Positions 28,359 to 39,429 of a DNA stretch of 64,000 nucleotides are shown here, piece after piece (within the stretch, counting starts at the first letter, position 1; the number at the start of each line of letters is the position of its first letter). This stretch comes from Caballeronia mineralivorans PML1(12). Its GTDB lineage: Bacteria; Pseudomonadota; Gammaproteobacteria; Burkholderiales; Burkholderiaceae. The DNA lies in assembly GCF_001028175.1 (NCBI RefSeq), contig NZ_AEJF01000005.1, forward strand, positions 1 to 64,000, written 5' to 3'. A program made the translations under genes and the position numbers. The notes beneath the pieces were generated by a model. That model was not told where the DNA came from. It saw only the letters and a list, made by a program, of their open reading frames with translations, and did no database searches.

Positions 28359-31300
28359 TTAGTTTAGGCGAGCATGCAGTCCTTGTAAATCATAGACTTC
28401 CAGGTCCTTCAGATATCGCAGACCTTCGACCGCCGCGCGAGCACCCGACATGGTCGTGTAGTACGTGACCTTGTTGGCCTGCGCGCTCATGCGGATCGAG
28501 CGGGAATCGGCGATGGCGGCACGGGTTTCGTCGACGGTGGTGAAGACCAGCGCAATCTCGCCGTTCTTGATCATGTCCACGATGTGCGGCCGGCCGTCCT
28601 TCACCTTGTTGACCACTTTCACCGGCACGCCCGCTGCCTGGATGGCCGAGGCCGTGCCCTTGGTCGCGACAATCGGATAACCCAGTTCATGCAGCATGGT
28701 CGCGACGTCCACGGCCTTTTGCTTGTCCGCGTCCATCACGGTCAGCAGCACCGTGCCGCTTTCCGGCAAGCGCGACCCAGCCGCGAGCTGCGACTTGAAC
28801 AGGGCTTCGCCGAACGTGCGGCCCACGCCCATCACTTCACCGGTCGAACGCATTTCGGGTCCGAGCACCGGGTCGACAGCCGGGAATTTCACGAACGGGA
28901 ACACCGCTTCCTTGACGCTGAAGTATGGCGGAATCACTTCCTTCGTGATGCCTTGATCGGCCAACTTCTGGCCAACCATCGCACGGGCGGCGATCTTCGC
29001 CAGCGGCAAACCGGTCGCCTTCGACACATACGGCACAGTCCGCGACGCACGCGGATTCACTTCGAGCACGTAGATCACGTCCTGCTTCGTGCCGTCTTCA
29101 CGCGGCACTTGCTGGATCGCGAACTGCACGTTCATCAGGCCGATCACGTTCAGCGCACGCGCCATCGCGCCGGTCTGGCGCTTGAGCTCATCGACTGTTT
29201 CCTGCGACAGCGAATACGGCGGCAACGAGCATGCGGAGTCGCCGGAATGCACGCCCGCCTGCTCGATGTGCTCCATCACGCCGCCGATAAACACCGCTTC
29301 GCCATCCGAAATACAGTCGACGTCGCATTCGATCGCGTCGTTCAGGAAGCGATCGAGCAGTACCGGAGAATCGTGCGAAACCTTCACGGCTTCGCGCATG
29401 TAGCGTTCGAGATCGCGCGGCTCGTGGACGATTTCCATCGCGCGTCCGCCGAGCACGTACGACGGACGCACGACCAGCGGATAACCGATTTCTTCGGCGA
29501 GACGCAGCGCCTCGTCTTCGGCGCGCGCCGTGCGGTTCGGCGGTTGACGCAGGTTCAGGGCCTGCAGCAGCTTCTGGAAGCGCTCGCGGTCTTCGGCGGC
29601 ATCGATCATGTCCGGCGACGTTCCGATGATCGGCACGCCGTTCGCTTCGAGGTCCAGCGCGAGCTTCAACGGCGTCTGACCGCCGTACTGCACGATCACG
29701 CCAACTGGCTTTTCCAGCTCGACGATTTCGAGCACGTCTTCCAGCGTCAGCGATTCGAAGTACAGGCGATCGGACGTGTCGTAGTCGGTGGAAACGGTCT
29801 CGGGGTTGCAGTTGACCATGATGGTTTCATAGCCGTCTTCGCGCATCGCCAAGGCTGCGTGCACGCAGCAATAGTCGAACTCGATGCCCTGCCCGATCCG
29901 GTTCGGGCCGCCGCCCAGCACCATGATCTTCTTTTTATCGGTCGGATTCGCTTCGCACTCTTCCTCGTAGGTCGAGTACATGTAGGCGGTTTTCGTCGCG
30001 AATTCGGCCGCGCACGTGTCCACGCGCTTGTAGACCGGACGCACCTTCAATGCATGGCGATGGCGGCGCACGGCCGTCTGATCCGAGCCGAGCAACTTGG
30101 CGAGACGTCGATCCGAGAAACCGCTCTGCTTCAGATACAGCATCTCGTCTTTGGTCAGGCTCTCGACCGACCGGCCGCTCAACGCCTTTTCCTTCGAGAT
30201 GATCTGTTCGATCTGCGCAAGGAACCACGGATCGATCGCCGTTTCTTCGAAGATTTCTTCCGCGGTCAGGCCGAGACGGAACGCGTCGCCGAGGAACCAG
30301 ATCCGGTCCGGACCCGGCTCGCCGATCTCACGAATCACTTCGTCGCGGCTGGTGGTCTTTTCGTCGAGTCCGTCGACGCCGACTTCCAGGCCGCGCAACG
30401 CCTTCTGGAACGATTCCTGGAACGTGCGGCCAATGGCCATCACTTCGCCGACCGACTTCATTTGCGTCGTCAGGCGCGCATCGGCTTCGCGGAATTTTTC
30501 GAACGCAAAACGCGGAATCTTGGTGACCACATAATCGATGGTCGGTTCGAACGACGCCGGCGTCTGACCGCCCGTGATCTCGTTCTTCAGCTCATCGAGC
30601 GTGTAACCCACCGCCAATTTCGCTGCGACCTTGGCGATCGGGAAACCCGTCGCCTTCGATGCCAGCGCCGACGAGCGCGACACACGCGGATTCATCTCGA
30701 TCACGACCATGCGGCCGTCTTTCGGGTTGATCGCGAACTGCACGTTCGAGCCGCCCGTATCCACGCCGATCTCACGCAGTACGGCAAGCGACGCGTTACG
30801 CAGGATCTGGTATTCCTTGTCGGTGAGCGTTTGAGCCGGCGCGACCGTGATGGAGTCGCCGGTATGCACGCCCATCGGGTCCAGGTTTTCGATCGAGCAG
30901 ACGATGATGCAGTTGTCCTTGGTGTCGCGGACCACTTCCATCTCGAACTCTTTCCAGCCCAGCAGCGACTCTTCGATCAGCAATTCGCGCGTTGGCGACA
31001 GATCCAGTCCGCGACGGCAAATTTCTTCGAACTCTTCCTTGTTGTAGGCAATCCCGCCGCCCGATCCGCCGAGCGTGAACGAAGGGCGAATGACAGTCGG
31101 ATAGCCGCCACTGCCGGTCAGCGCGGCGATATCCGCCTGCACCTGCAGCGCCTCTTCCATGGAATGCGCGATGCCCGACTTGGCCGAACCGAGGCCAATC
31201 TTCGTCATCGCTTCCTTGAACTTCTGGCGGTCTTCGGCTTTATCGATCGCTTCCGGCGATGCGCCGATCAACTCGACCTTGTACTTTTCCAGCACGCCGT

Positions 31301-31613
31301 GATGAAACAAATCGAGCGCGCAGTTCAGCGCGGTCTGTCCACCCATGGTCGCGAGAATTGCGTCGGGACGTTCCTTGTCGATGATGCGCTCGACGACTTC
31401 CCACGTGATCGGCTCGATATACGTGACATCGGCCGTGTTCGGGTCGGTCATGATCGTCGCGGGATTGCTGTTGACGAGAATGACCTTGTAGCCTTCCTCG
31501 CGTAGCGCCTTGCAAGCCTGCGCGCCCGAATAATCGAACTCGCACGCCTGACCGATGATGATCGGTCCCGCGCCGATGATGAGGATGCTCTTGATGTCTG
31601 TCCGCTTCGGCAT
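28359..31613 (-). CDS. carB: Carbamoyl-phosphate synthase large subunit
   Basis: The 1084-residue protein is a tandem duplication of two ATP-grasp synthetase halves. The first begins [18 protein letters not shown] and the second near residue 560 with [20 protein letters not shown]. Both have ATP-grasp segments ([27 protein letters not shown]) and ExNPRxSR motifs. The C-terminal MGS-like domain binds UMP/ornithine effectors. It makes carbamoyl phosphate for arginine and pyrimidines from bicarbonate, ammonia and two ATP. The MPKRTD start at 31613 is preferred over 31625. It follows carA by 36 nt. Confidence 0.97.
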   Translation of the reverse strand: MPKRTDIKSILIIGAGPIIIGQACEFDYSGAQACKALREEGYKVILVNSNPATIMTDPNTADVTYIEPITWEVVERIIDKERPDAILATMGGQTALNCALDLFHHGVLEKYKVELIGASPEAIDKAEDRQKFKEAMTKIGLGSAKSGIAHSMEEALQVQADIAALTGSGGYPTVIRPSFTLGGSGGGIAYNKEEFEEICRRGLDLSPTRELLIEESLLGWKEFEMEVVRDTKDNCIIVCSIENLDPMGVHTGDSITVAPAQTLTDKEYQILRNASLAVLREIGVDTGGSNVQFAINPKDGRMVVIEMNPRVSRSSALASKATGFPIAKVAAKLAVGYTLDELKNEITGGQTPASFEPTIDYVVTKIPRFAFEKFREADARLTTQMKSVGEVMAIGRTFQESFQKALRGLEVGVDGLDEKTTSRDEVIREIGEPGPDRIWFLGDAFRLGLTAEEIFEETAIDPWFLAQIEQIISKEKALSGRSVESLTKDEMLYLKQSGFSDRRLAKLLGSDQTAVRRHRHALKVRPVYKRVDTCAAEFATKTAYMYSTYEEECEANPTDKKKIMVLGGGPNRIGQGIEFDYCCVHAALAMREDGYETIMVNCNPETVSTDYDTSDRLYFESLTLEDVLEIVELEKPVGVIVQYGGQTPLKLALDLEANGVPIIGTSPDMIDAAEDRERFQKLLQALNLRQPPNRTARAEDEALRLAEEIGYPLVVRPSYVLGGRAMEIVHEPRDLERYMREAVKVSHDSPVLLDRFLNDAIECDVDCISDGEAVFIGGVMEHIEQAGVHSGDSACSLPPYSLSQETVDELKRQTGAMARALNVIGLMNVQFAIQQVPREDGTKQDVIYVLEVNPRASRTVPYVSKATGLPLAKIAARAMVGQKLADQGITKEVIPPYFSVKEAVFPFVKFPAVDPVLGPEMRSTGEVMGVGRTFGEALFKSQLAAGSRLPESGTVLLTVMDADKQKAVDVATMLHELGYPIVATKGTASAIQAAGVPVKVVNKVKDGRPHIVDMIKNGEIALVFTTVDETRAAIADSRSIRMSAQANKVTYYTTMSGARAAVEGLRYLKDLEVYDLQGLHARLN

Positions 31614-31649
31614 AACTGCTCTCAATGATTGTGTTGCTGTGTTCTGGTC

Positions 31650-32789
31650 TTAAGCTACGACTTTTTGCGCTTCCATCAGCGTGACAAAGCGATCGAACAA
31701 GTACGCGATATCGTTCGGTCCGGGCGACGCTTCCGGGTGCCCCTGGAAGCAGAATGCGGGCTTGTCGGTGAGCGCGAAGCCTTGCAGCGTGCCGTCGAAC
31801 AGCGACGTGTGCGTGACTTTTGCGTTAGCGGGCAGCGTGGCGGCATCGACGGCAAAACCGTGATTCTGCGACGTGATCACCACGCGGCCATTCTCGAGAT
31901 CCTTCACCGGATGATTCGCGCCGTGATGGCCCGTTTTCATCTTCATGGTCTTCGCGCCGACGGCCAGACCCATGATCTGGTGGCCGAGGCAAATGCCGAA
32001 CGTGGGGATGCCGCGTTCGATGAACTCGCGCGTCGCGCGGATTGCGTAGTCACACGGTTCCGGGTCGCCGGGGCCGTTCGAGAGAAAGATGCCGTCAGGG
32101 TTCAGCGCGAAGGCGTCGGCGGCGGACGCTTCAGCCGGCAACACGGTGACATGGCAGCCGCGCTCGGTCAGCATACGCAGGATGTTGTACTTCACGCCGA
32201 AATCGAACGCGACCACGCGAAACTTCGGCGCCTTCTGCTCGCCGTAGCCGCTTTCCAGGCGCCATTCGGCCTGGGTCCATTCGTACTTCTCTTTCGTGGA
32301 GACGACCTTGGCGAGATCCATCCCTGACAAACCCGGGAACGAACGCGCGAGCTCGAGGGCTTTGGCTTCATCATCGCCGGCGAGAATGCAGCCGTTTTGG
32401 GCGCCCTTGTCACGCAAAATGCGCGTGAGTTTGCGAGTATCGATGTTGGAAATCGCGACGACGTTTTCCGCTTTCAGGTAGTCGGCGAGCGATTGTTCGG
32501 AGCGGAAATTCGATGCGAGCACCGGCAGATCCCGAATGATCAGGCCGGCGGCATGGACTTTGGTGGATTCGACATCTTCAGCGTTCACACCGACATTGCC
32601 GATATGCGGATACGTCAGCGTGACGATTTGCTGGGCGTAGCTCGGATCGGTCAGGATTTCCTGATAACCGGTGATGGCGGTGTTGAACACCACTTCACCG
32701 ATAGTGTGACCGGACGCGCCGATCGAGTGACCACGAAAGACCGTGCCGTCGGCGAGTGCGAGGATTGCGGGAGAGAATGACGGCAACAC
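31650..32789 (-). CDS. carA: Carbamoyl-phosphate synthase small subunit
   Basis: The 379-residue glutaminase subunit has the N-terminal CPSase domain ([38 protein letters not shown]) and a class I amidotransferase domain with the nucleophile Cys in [13 protein letters not shown] and the His-x-Glu in [11 protein letters not shown]. It releases ammonia from glutamine and channels it to CarB. The 365-bp region upstream (32790-33154) holds no gene I can support and should contain the car promoter. Confidence 0.97.
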   Translation of the reverse strand: MLPSFSPAILALADGTVFRGHSIGASGHTIGEVVFNTAITGYQEILTDPSYAQQIVTLTYPHIGNVGVNAEDVESTKVHAAGLIIRDLPVLASNFRSEQSLADYLKAENVVAISNIDTRKLTRILRDKGAQNGCILAGDDEAKALELARSFPGLSGMDLAKVVSTKEKYEWTQAEWRLESGYGEQKAPKFRVVAFDFGVKYNILRMLTERGCHVTVLPAEASAADAFALNPDGIFLSNGPGDPEPCDYAIRATREFIERGIPTFGICLGHQIMGLAVGAKTMKMKTGHHGANHPVKDLENGRVVITSQNHGFAVDAATLPANAKVTHTSLFDGTLQGFALTDKPAFCFQGHPEASPGPNDIAYLFDRFVTLMEAQKVVA

Positions 32790-33154
32790 GGGAGGCTCCT
32801 TTGGAACACCCTGTTTGCCGACCTGTCATCCGACCGTGGAGTCGCGCGCGGCCGTGAAGTGGCGCGCGCAGACCCGCATCGCGTTCGATTGCGTCGGGCG
32901 CAAAACTCGCCTTTTCCTGCCCGTATCGCTCCAGTGACTGGACGCGCGAATCAGGCGTTTGGCGGGATGCGCGCGTGCTGCAAGGCGCGGCGGATGAACG
33001 GTAAGTGGGAGGTAGGCGCTAGGGTGTAGGTTGATTTGCTCAAACCTTCGAATTATAGCCCGAAACCGCCCTTCCTTCCAAATTTGAGACACATCGCACG
33101 CAAGACGCGTTCCAGGCGAGGCGCTGCGGGCCTTATCCGGCGGCCATGAAGCGA
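32790..33154. other. Intergenic region between carA and the MFS gene
   Basis: No convincing gene, RNA or repeat is seen. Short ORFs here lack ribosome binding sites and family signatures. The right part should be the downstream region of the MFS gene and the left part the car promoter; no operator is recognisable by eye. Confidence 0.5.
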
Positions 33155-34390
33155 TTACGACGCCACGCCGCCGCGCTTTTCAAGAACGCTGCTCGGCAAG
33201 ACGTACCAGATGGCACTGGCGATTTGCAGCACGATCAAAACACCCCACGCGCTCAGGTGCGCTGCTGCAGGATAGTGGCCGCCTTGGGCAGGCCAGCGTG
33301 ACAGCATGGCGCCTATGCCCACCTGCAATCCGAAGATCAGGATGAACAGCACCAGCGTGAGCGTGCTGTGCGCGCGGCCAATCATGTGCGTCGGAAAATA
33401 CTCGGCCATCACCGCGTAGCTGAGGATGCCCGTGCCGCCGAAAATGCCGTAACACGCGATCAGCAATACCGGCGGAATCGGCGCGCGCACGAGCATCAGC
33501 ACCTGGACGAGCACAAACAGCCCCATGCCGAAGCCGCAGAACGCATAAACGGTAACGCCGCGCTTCTGCAGACTGCGCGCCGCCACGCCGAAACCGACGC
33601 AGCCGATCATCATCGCGATACCGAGCACCGATACCAGCAGCGCGGCGTATTGGGCGCTCAGACCCATGACATCGAGGAGATAGGGACGAATCCAGAGCGA
33701 CTGCATCGCGTAGAAAACGCCTTGCGTGACGACCGAAAACGACGCGATCTTCCAGAACGCGCCGCTGCCCAGGATGTGCCAGGTGCCCTTGAACTGCGTG
33801 AGCATATCGGCCTTGCGATGCAGGCCGTCGCGATGCTCCGGCGCGCACAGGTAGATTGCCGCCGCAACCGCGAGCGTCATCGCGACGAGGCCGAAGCAGA
33901 CGTTGCGCCAGTCGGTCACGCCGAGCAGCATGGCGAGCGGCGAGCCAACCACCACGCCGCCAAGGCCGCCAACCGCCATCACGAGGCCGTTGACCATCGG
34001 CAATTGCGCCACGGGCAGAATCTGCGCGAGCGCCTTGAACGCGGCGCTCATGCACACGGATACGCCCACGCCGATCAGCAATCGCCCCAACATCATCGCG
34101 CCGATACCGTGCGCCGCGCCAAACACGCCGATCCCGAGCGCTGCGAACAACAGCATGCCTGCGGTGACTCGGCGCGGGCCAAAGCGATCGAGCAACATGC
34201 CCACGGGAATTTGCGCGGCCGCGAAGCCGAGAAAATACAGCGAGGTGAGCAAGCCGAGATCCGCACCTGATAAACCCAGATCGTGCGTGATGTAGGGCGC
34301 GAAGCCGAGATTCACCCCGCGGAAGACGTACGAGACGAAATATCCGGCGGAAAACAGAAAAAAGACGCGAAGCCGAACAGAAGACGTCAT
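33155..34390 (-). CDS. MFS transporter
   Basis: The 411-residue protein has about 12 hydrophobic helices. The family loop motif between helices 2 and 3 is GMLLDRFGPRRVTAG, and the N-terminal helix FFLFSAGYFVSYVFRGVN is typical of 12-TM major facilitators. Helices resume after a central cytosolic loop around APEHRDGLHRKADML. It should be an inner-membrane, proton-linked importer or exporter; substrate cannot be told. It stands alone between the car operon and mltD on the minus strand. Confidence 0.88.
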   Translation of the reverse strand: MTSSVRLRVFFLFSAGYFVSYVFRGVNLGFAPYITHDLGLSGADLGLLTSLYFLGFAAAQIPVGMLLDRFGPRRVTAGMLLFAALGIGVFGAAHGIGAMMLGRLLIGVGVSVCMSAAFKALAQILPVAQLPMVNGLVMAVGGLGGVVVGSPLAMLLGVTDWRNVCFGLVAMTLAVAAAIYLCAPEHRDGLHRKADMLTQFKGTWHILGSGAFWKIASFSVVTQGVFYAMQSLWIRPYLLDVMGLSAQYAALLVSVLGIAMMIGCVGFGVAARSLQKRGVTVYAFCGFGMGLFVLVQVLMLVRAPIPPVLLIACYGIFGGTGILSYAVMAEYFPTHMIGRAHSTLTLVLFILIFGLQVGIGAMLSRWPAQGGHYPAAAHLSAWGVLIVLQIASAIWYVLPSSVLEKRGGVAS

Positions 34391-34445
34391 GTGCAGCGCA
34401 GGGGCTTTTTGATATGAAGCGGAAGTTTAACGCGCACGCGCAAAT

Positions 34446-34478
34446 GAAAACGCCGTCACCTTGGTGACGGCGTGGGTT
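34446..34478 (-). terminator. Terminator downstream of the MltD-type gene
   Basis: ACGCCGTCACC (34450-34460) pairs with GGTGACGGCGT (34463-34473) over 11 bp, followed on the minus strand by TTTTCATTT. It lies about 20 nt beyond the stop of the lytic transglycosylase. Confidence 0.85.
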
Positions 34479-34496
34479 CTTGATCGGGTGGACAGG

Positions 34497-36149
34497 TTAT
34501 TGTTTCTTCTTGTCTGTCGACTTGGTCGATTTCGATACCGCTGTGGGTTTTACCGCAGCCGATTTGACCGCTTTGGATGGCGCGCTGGATTTTTCGGCAA
34601 CGCGCGTCACCTTGACCGGGGCGCTCGTTTTGCCGCCACGTGCCGTGCTCTTCGATTCCGGCACGTGCGTGCCGATCTTCGTTACACCACCCTTGTTCCG
34701 GCTCGATGCAGCCACCGTTTCCACGTGCACTGGGCCGGGTTCGGCAGGGACCGCGCGCCCAACCGGGACGTGCAGCACGATCAACTGACCGGGCATGACC
34801 GAATCGCGGTGAGTACGGTTCCAGCTTTTAACCTGCCCTACCGATACGTTGTAGCGATCGGCGAAAGTCGACATGGATTGTGCGCGGCGAACGCGGATCA
34901 GCATCTTGCGGGTATCGGGGACATCCGGCTCCACGGCCAGCATCGCGCTTTCGGCGACATCGGCGCTGATGTCCTCGTCGTCGTCATCGCTGCGCGGCAC
35001 CACGATGGTCGAGCCCGCCTTCAGCCGCATGCCGGCCGGAATGCGGTTCACCGACATCAGCGTATCCGCGTCCACACCAATCTTCTGCGCGATGACCGCA
35101 GGCGTCGCACGCTCGCTCACCGTATAGGTCGTCCACGACGACAAGGCGCCCGAATACGACTTCAGGTTCTTCTGGAAGGCGCTGGCGTTATCGAAGGGAA
35201 GCAGGATTTGCGGGCTCGTCGCGCCGAGAATGACCGGCTTGGCAAACGACGGATTGAGCGAGCGGAACTCCTCCACCGTCATGCCGGCAAGCTTGGCGGC
35301 CATCGTCACGTCCATGTCGCGCGACGTGGTGACCGTCACGAAATACGGGTGGTTCGGGATGTCCGGCAGCGTCAGGCCGTACATCTGCGGATTCGCAATG
35401 ATGTTCTTCACCGCCTGCAGCTTCGGGACGTAATTGCGTGTCTCGTTCGGCATCCGCAGGCTTTGATAGTCCGTCGGCAAACCCAGCGCCTCGTTTTTCG
35501 CGATCGCGCGCTGCACACTACCCTCGCCCCAGTTGTACGCGGCGAGCGCCAGGTGCCAGTCGCCGAACATGTCGTGGAGACGCGAGAGATAGTCGAGCGC
35601 CGCGCTGGTCGACGCCAGCACATCGCGCCGCTCATCCTGAAACATGTTCTGCTTCAGGTTGTAGTCGCGGCCCGTGCCTGGCACGAACTGCCACATGCCG
35701 GCGGCCTTCGCGACCGACAGCGCCTGCGGGTTATAGGCCGACTCAATAAACGGCAGCAACGCGAGTTCAGTCGGCATGTGCCGCTGCTCGAGTTCCTCGA
35801 CAATGTGATACAGGTATTTTTGCGAGCGGCCCGTCATACGTTCGACGTAGTCCGGGCGCTGCGCGTACCAGTTCACCTGCATGTCGACGAGGTCGCTTTG
35901 CAGGTCGGGAATCTGGAAGCCGCGGCGGATACGCGCCCACAAATCGCCGTCAGGTCCGGAAAGCGAATCGACAGACGTCTTGTCGATGTTGATCGTTTCC
36001 TTGGCGGTGGCGTTCTTGCGGATTGCGTCTGCTACGGCTTGCTGCGTCTGGGCGGAAGGGGGTGAAGAAAGGGAGTTGGTCGCTGTCGGTCCCTGGCTGG
36101 CACAAGCAGCCAATGTCAGGACGAGGAGCGCGCTAAAAATCAATCGCAT
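34497..36149 (-). CDS. mltD: Membrane-bound lytic murein transglycosylase D-like lipoprotein
   Basis: The 550-residue protein starts MRLIFSALLVLTLAACAS, a lipoprotein signal with Cys16. The Slt-type catalytic domain follows: catalytic Glu in LLPFIESAYNPQALS, then AAGMWQFVPGTGRDYNL and LALAAYNWGEGSVQRAI. The C-terminal part has LysM repeats (around YTVSERATPAVIAQKIGVD and VRRAQSMSTFADRYNVS) and a long basic Ser/Thr/Lys tail. It cuts peptidoglycan glycan strands at the outer membrane, giving 1,6-anhydro-MurNAc ends. It is followed by gloB on the same strand upstream. Confidence 0.93.
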   Translation of the reverse strand: MRLIFSALLVLTLAACASQGPTATNSLSSPPSAQTQQAVADAIRKNATAKETINIDKTSVDSLSGPDGDLWARIRRGFQIPDLQSDLVDMQVNWYAQRPDYVERMTGRSQKYLYHIVEELEQRHMPTELALLPFIESAYNPQALSVAKAAGMWQFVPGTGRDYNLKQNMFQDERRDVLASTSAALDYLSRLHDMFGDWHLALAAYNWGEGSVQRAIAKNEALGLPTDYQSLRMPNETRNYVPKLQAVKNIIANPQMYGLTLPDIPNHPYFVTVTTSRDMDVTMAAKLAGMTVEEFRSLNPSFAKPVILGATSPQILLPFDNASAFQKNLKSYSGALSSWTTYTVSERATPAVIAQKIGVDADTLMSVNRIPAGMRLKAGSTIVVPRSDDDDEDISADVAESAMLAVEPDVPDTRKMLIRVRRAQSMSTFADRYNVSVGQVKSWNRTHRDSVMPGQLIVLHVPVGRAVPAEPGPVHVETVAASSRNKGGVTKIGTHVPESKSTARGGKTSAPVKVTRVAEKSSAPSKAVKSAAVKPTAVSKSTKSTDKKKQ

Positions 36150-36307
36150 GAACGTCTCGGATTCCAAAAAAATGTGCTTGGAAATTTGGACCCGATAGTA
36201 CGGAAGCGCACTCACCACGTCAATATAAACGCAAAAAACATAAAAAAATCCGAGGCCTGCAATGGTTTTCCACGTTTCAGATGAAGATAACCGCAGGCAT
36301 GGTCGGG

Positions 36308-37111
36308 TTAGCGAAATTTGTCCTTCCAGCCGCGCATCAGTGTGAAAGCATCGAGCCGGTCGCGCACCGGGCGTTCGAACTGCGCGGCGAGCGTGGCCTG
36401 CACATTTTTTTCACCGACACGCAGGAACGGATTTGCCTGGCGTTCATGCAGGAGCGTGGTCGGGATGGTCGGCTGGTCGCGCGCGCGCAGTTGTTCCGCT
36501 TGCTTCTGCCATTCGGCTAGCGCCGCGTTGTCCGGCTCTGCCGCGCGGGCGAAACGGATGTTCGACAGCGTATATTCGTGTGCGCAGTGAACCAGCGTGG
36601 CGTCGGGAAGTGCGGCGAGCGCGTCAAGGGAGTTCAGCATTTGTTGCGGCGTGCCTTCGAAAAGACGGCCACAACCGCTCGCGAACAGGGTGTCGCCGCA
36701 AAAAAGATGCGGCGTGCCTTGCGCGTCGTTCGGCTGGAAGTACGCAATGTGTCCGGCAGTATGTCCGGGGACATCGATAACCGAGCATTCCAGCGCCGGA
36801 CTCGCGATACTGACGTGATCGCCCTGCTTCACACGCCGCGTCAGATGCTCGATAGCCTCGCCAGCCGGGCCGATCACCGGGATTTCCCCATCCACTGATT
36901 GGCTAACGAGCAGTTTTGCGACGCCGCCGACGTGGTCGTGATGGTGGTGCGTGAGTAAAATAGCGGTCAGCCGCCAACCGCGTTTCGTCAGATAGGCTTC
37001 GACGGGCGCGGCGTCGCCCGGATCGACCACGACGGCATCTTGACCGTCGGATATCAGCCAGATGTAGTTGTCTTCGAACGCCGGAACCGGCACGTACTCA
37101 AGCGTTTTCAT
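36308..37111 (-). CDS. gloB: Hydroxyacylglutathione hydrolase (glyoxalase II)
   Basis: The 267-residue metallo-beta-lactamase-fold protein begins MKTLEYVPVPAFEDNYIWLI. Its binuclear metal site is THHHHDHVGG, with further ligands in VPGHTAGHIAYF and DTLFASGCGRLFEG. HCAHEYTLSNIRFA provides the last His and the substrate-binding segment. It hydrolyses S-D-lactoylglutathione to D-lactate and glutathione in methylglyoxal detoxification. The ATG at 37111 is preferred over one four codons upstream. It diverges from a methyltransferase gene across 18 nt, so the promoters overlap. Confidence 0.95.
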   Translation of the reverse strand: MKTLEYVPVPAFEDNYIWLISDGQDAVVVDPGDAAPVEAYLTKRGWRLTAILLTHHHHDHVGGVAKLLVSQSVDGEIPVIGPAGEAIEHLTRRVKQGDHVSIASPALECSVIDVPGHTAGHIAYFQPNDAQGTPHLFCGDTLFASGCGRLFEGTPQQMLNSLDALAALPDATLVHCAHEYTLSNIRFARAAEPDNAALAEWQKQAEQLRARDQPTIPTTLLHERQANPFLRVGEKNVQATLAAQFERPVRDRLDAFTLMRGWKDKFR

Positions 37112-37129
37112 AAGGCGACTCACCCGAAC

Positions 37130-37975
37130 ATGTCAGAGCGAACGATTATAGACTGGCCCGCCTGGACGGTTTCCGCGCCCGGCCGCTACGTGCTCGACTG
37201 GGAACAGGCGCAGCTCGACCGCGTGGTATCGGATATCTTCGGCTATCACGCGCTGCAGCTCGGCTTGCCCGGGCTTGACGCGTTGCGTGAGAACCGCATG
37301 CCGTATCGTGGGCTCGTGCTCGATACCGCGAGCGCGGCGAGCTCGCCGTTTACACTACCACCGCCGGTTTCGCCCGACGCGCGCCCAGGCGTGACGTCGT
37401 TGCCATCGGCAAGCCGTGGCCTGCACGCGCCGGAGGGACGCAGCGCCGTTTGGTGCGATCTGCTCGATTTGCCGTTCGAGGCGCAGAGCGTCGATCTGCT
37501 GGTCATGCCGCATACGCTGGAATTCACGAGCGATCCGCATCGGTTGCTTAGAGAGGCCGAACGCGTGTTGATGCCCGAGGGGCAGTTGATCATCCTCGGC
37601 TTTAATTCGCTGAGTCTCTGGGGGGCGCGGCAATCGCTCGGCAAGGTTGCTGGCAAGCCGTTCGTCCCTTCCGCACACGAAATGATCGCGTTCACGCGGA
37701 TCAAGGACTGGATCAAGCTGCTCGGATTCGACCTTGAACGCGGACGCTTCGGCTGCTATCGTCCGCCTCTTCTCACCGAGCAGTGGCTGGCGCGCTATCA
37801 GTTCATGGAAGCAGCCGGTGACCGCTGGTGGCCGATCTTCGGTGCTGCCTACATGATCACGGCCATCAAGCGCGTGCGCGGCATGCGCCTGATCGGGCCG
37901 CGCAAGCTGAAAAAACCCGCCCTCGCGCCGGGCCTCGCCCCGGTCGCCGCGCCGCATACACGCAACGAGCATTGA
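37130..37975 (+). CDS. SAM-dependent methyltransferase, Methyltransf_11 type
   Basis: The 281-residue protein starts [13 protein letters not shown]. The SAM fold is divergent: [26 protein letters not shown] fits motifs II-III and [24 protein letters not shown] fits the post-motif of class I methyltransferases. The first glycine motif is poorly conserved ([13 protein letters not shown]). Downstream, [21 protein letters not shown] is typical of a Burkholderia family between gloB and rnhA. Substrate unknown. Its stop overlaps the rnhA start (TGATG), so they are coupled. Confidence 0.85.
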   Translation: MSERTIIDWPAWTVSAPGRYVLDWEQAQLDRVVSDIFGYHALQLGLPGLDALRENRMPYRGLVLDTASAASSPFTLPPPVSPDARPGVTSLPSASRGLHAPEGRSAVWCDLLDLPFEAQSVDLLVMPHTLEFTSDPHRLLREAERVLMPEGQLIILGFNSLSLWGARQSLGKVAGKPFVPSAHEMIAFTRIKDWIKLLGFDLERGRFGCYRPPLLTEQWLARYQFMEAAGDRWWPIFGAAYMITAIKRVRGMRLIGPRKLKKPALAPGLAPVAAPHTRNEH

Positions 37976-38433
37976 TGACCTTAGACACTACAGACAAAGT
38001 AATCGACATCTATACCGACGGCGCCTGCAAAGGCAATCCCGGCCCTGGTGGCTGGGGCGCGCTGCTACGCTTTGGCGACCAGGAAAAGGAATTGTTCGGC
38101 GGCGAAACGCCGACGACCAACAACCGCATGGAACTCATGGGCGTGATTTCGGCGCTCGAGGCACTCAAGCGGCCGTGTCGCGTGGTCATTCACACCGATT
38201 CGCAATATGTCCAGAAGGGCATCAGCGAATGGATTCACGGCTGGAAGAAGAAGAACTGGATGACGGCGGCGAAAACGCCGGTCAAGAACGCGGATCTCTG
38301 GAGGCGGCTCGATGCGCTTGTTGGTCAGCATCAGATCGAATGGCGCTGGGTGAAAGGCCATTCGGGCCATCCGGAAAACGAACGCGCCGATGCGCTCGCG
38401 AATCGCGGCGTGACTTCACTCGCCGAAGGCTAA
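37975..38433 (+). CDS. rnhA: Ribonuclease HI
   Basis: The 152-residue enzyme has all four catalytic acidic residues: Asp in [16 protein letters not shown], Glu in [10 protein letters not shown], Asp in [12 protein letters not shown], and Asp in [12 protein letters not shown]. The handle region is [13 protein letters not shown]. It cuts the RNA strand of RNA-DNA hybrids. It follows the methyltransferase with overlapping codons and precedes dnaQ by 12 nt, the common proteobacterial rnhA-dnaQ pair. Confidence 0.97.
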   Translation: MTLDTTDKVIDIYTDGACKGNPGPGGWGALLRFGDQEKELFGGETPTTNNRMELMGVISALEALKRPCRVVIHTDSQYVQKGISEWIHGWKKKNWMTAAKTPVKNADLWRRLDALVGQHQIEWRWVKGHSGHPENERADALANRGVTSLAEG

Positions 38434-38445
38434 TTTCTTATTTCT

Positions 38446-39183
38446 ATGCGCCAACTCGTACTCGATACCGAAACCACCGGCCTCAACGCCCGCACGGGCG
38501 ACCGCATTATCGAAATCGGCTGCGTCGAGCTGATTAATCGACGGCTCACCGGCAATAACCTGCACTTCTACGTGAATCCGGGACGCGACAGCGATCCGGG
38601 CGCGCTCGCGGTGCACGGCCTGACCACGGAATTTCTCAGCGACAAACCCAAGTTCGCCGATATCGCCGCGGAGTTGCGCGACTTCATCGCGGGCGCGGAG
38701 CTGATCATCCACAACGCGCCGTTCGACGTCGGTTTCATGGACGTCGAGTTCGGTCTGGTCGGCATGCCTTGCGTGAAGGAAGTGTGCGGCGGCGTGATCG
38801 ACACGCTCGTGCAGGCGAAGCAGATGTTCCCCGGCAAGCGTAATTCACTCGATGCCTTGTGCGATCGCTTTGATGTCAGCAATGCGCATCGGACGTTGCA
38901 TGGCGCCCTGCTCGACTCTGAGCTCCTTGCAGAAGTCTATTTGGCGATGACGCGCGGCCAGGAAAGCCTGGTGATCGACATGCTCGGCGAAACGCCAGTG
39001 GCCGGTACCGGTCATGCACCGCGTATTGCGCTTGATGATTTGCAGTTGCCGGTGCTGGTGGCATCGGAGGAAGAACTGAGCGCGCATCTCGCCGTCCTTG
39101 ACGATCTCGACAAGGCGGTCAAGGGAACAAGCGTGTGGCGGGTCGAGACGGCGATCGCAGCCGAGGTGCCGGCGGCGTCCTGA
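38446..39183 (+). CDS. dnaQ: DNA polymerase III epsilon subunit (3'-5' proofreading exonuclease)
   Basis: The 245-residue DEDDh exonuclease has Exo I LDTETTGLNARTGDR, Exo II HNAPFDVGFMD and Exo III with His-Asp in HRTLHGALLDSELLAEVYL. The C-terminal part binds the polymerase alpha subunit. It gives the replicase its proofreading activity. The gene ends about 80 nt before tRNA-Val, the site of the 39-45 kb island. Confidence 0.96.
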   Translation: MRQLVLDTETTGLNARTGDRIIEIGCVELINRRLTGNNLHFYVNPGRDSDPGALAVHGLTTEFLSDKPKFADIAAELRDFIAGAELIIHNAPFDVGFMDVEFGLVGMPCVKEVCGGVIDTLVQAKQMFPGKRNSLDALCDRFDVSNAHRTLHGALLDSELLAEVYLAMTRGQESLVIDMLGETPVAGTGHAPRIALDDLQLPVLVASEEELSAHLAVLDDLDKAVKGTSVWRVETAIAAEVPAAS

Positions 39184-39262
39184 TCCAGGCAATCAAATTA
39201 TTGAAGCGCTCAAAGATTCACTTTACGAACCAGCCAAGCTCTGACATAATCCAAAGCTCTTC

Positions 39263-39337
39263 GGGTGGTTAGCTCAGCGGTAGAGCACTGCCTTCACACG
39301 GCAGGGGTCACAGGTTCAATCCCTGTACCACCCACCA
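39263..39337 (+). tRNA. tRNA-Val (anticodon CAC)
   Basis: The 75-nt sequence folds with acceptor GGGTGGT/ACCACCC, anticodon stem CTGCC/GGCAG around loop TTCACAC (CAC), T arm GGTTCAATCC and encoded ACCA. It reads GTG. Its 3' half is the integration site of the downstream island and keeps its full sequence after insertion. Confidence 0.95.
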
Positions 39338-39338
39338 G
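39291..39338 (+). repeat. attL direct repeat in tRNA-Val
   Basis: 48-nt segment covering the anticodon loop to the CCA end of tRNA-Val and one further base. It recurs at 44752-44799 with a single A to G difference (39310 versus 44771). Confidence 0.9.
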
Positions 39339-39429
39339 TATGTCCGGAGAGCCTTGCCGTATAAGGCTCTCCGAGTTTGGGTCACGGCTTCGGGCAGGTT
39401 TCTTTGCACAGTGCATTGGAGCCTTCATC

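Noticed and set aside
28584-31505. 973-codon open frame on the plus strand across carB
   Set aside because: It is antisense to the conserved carB, Arg/His-rich and has no domain pattern; such long antisense frames are common in GC-rich genes.
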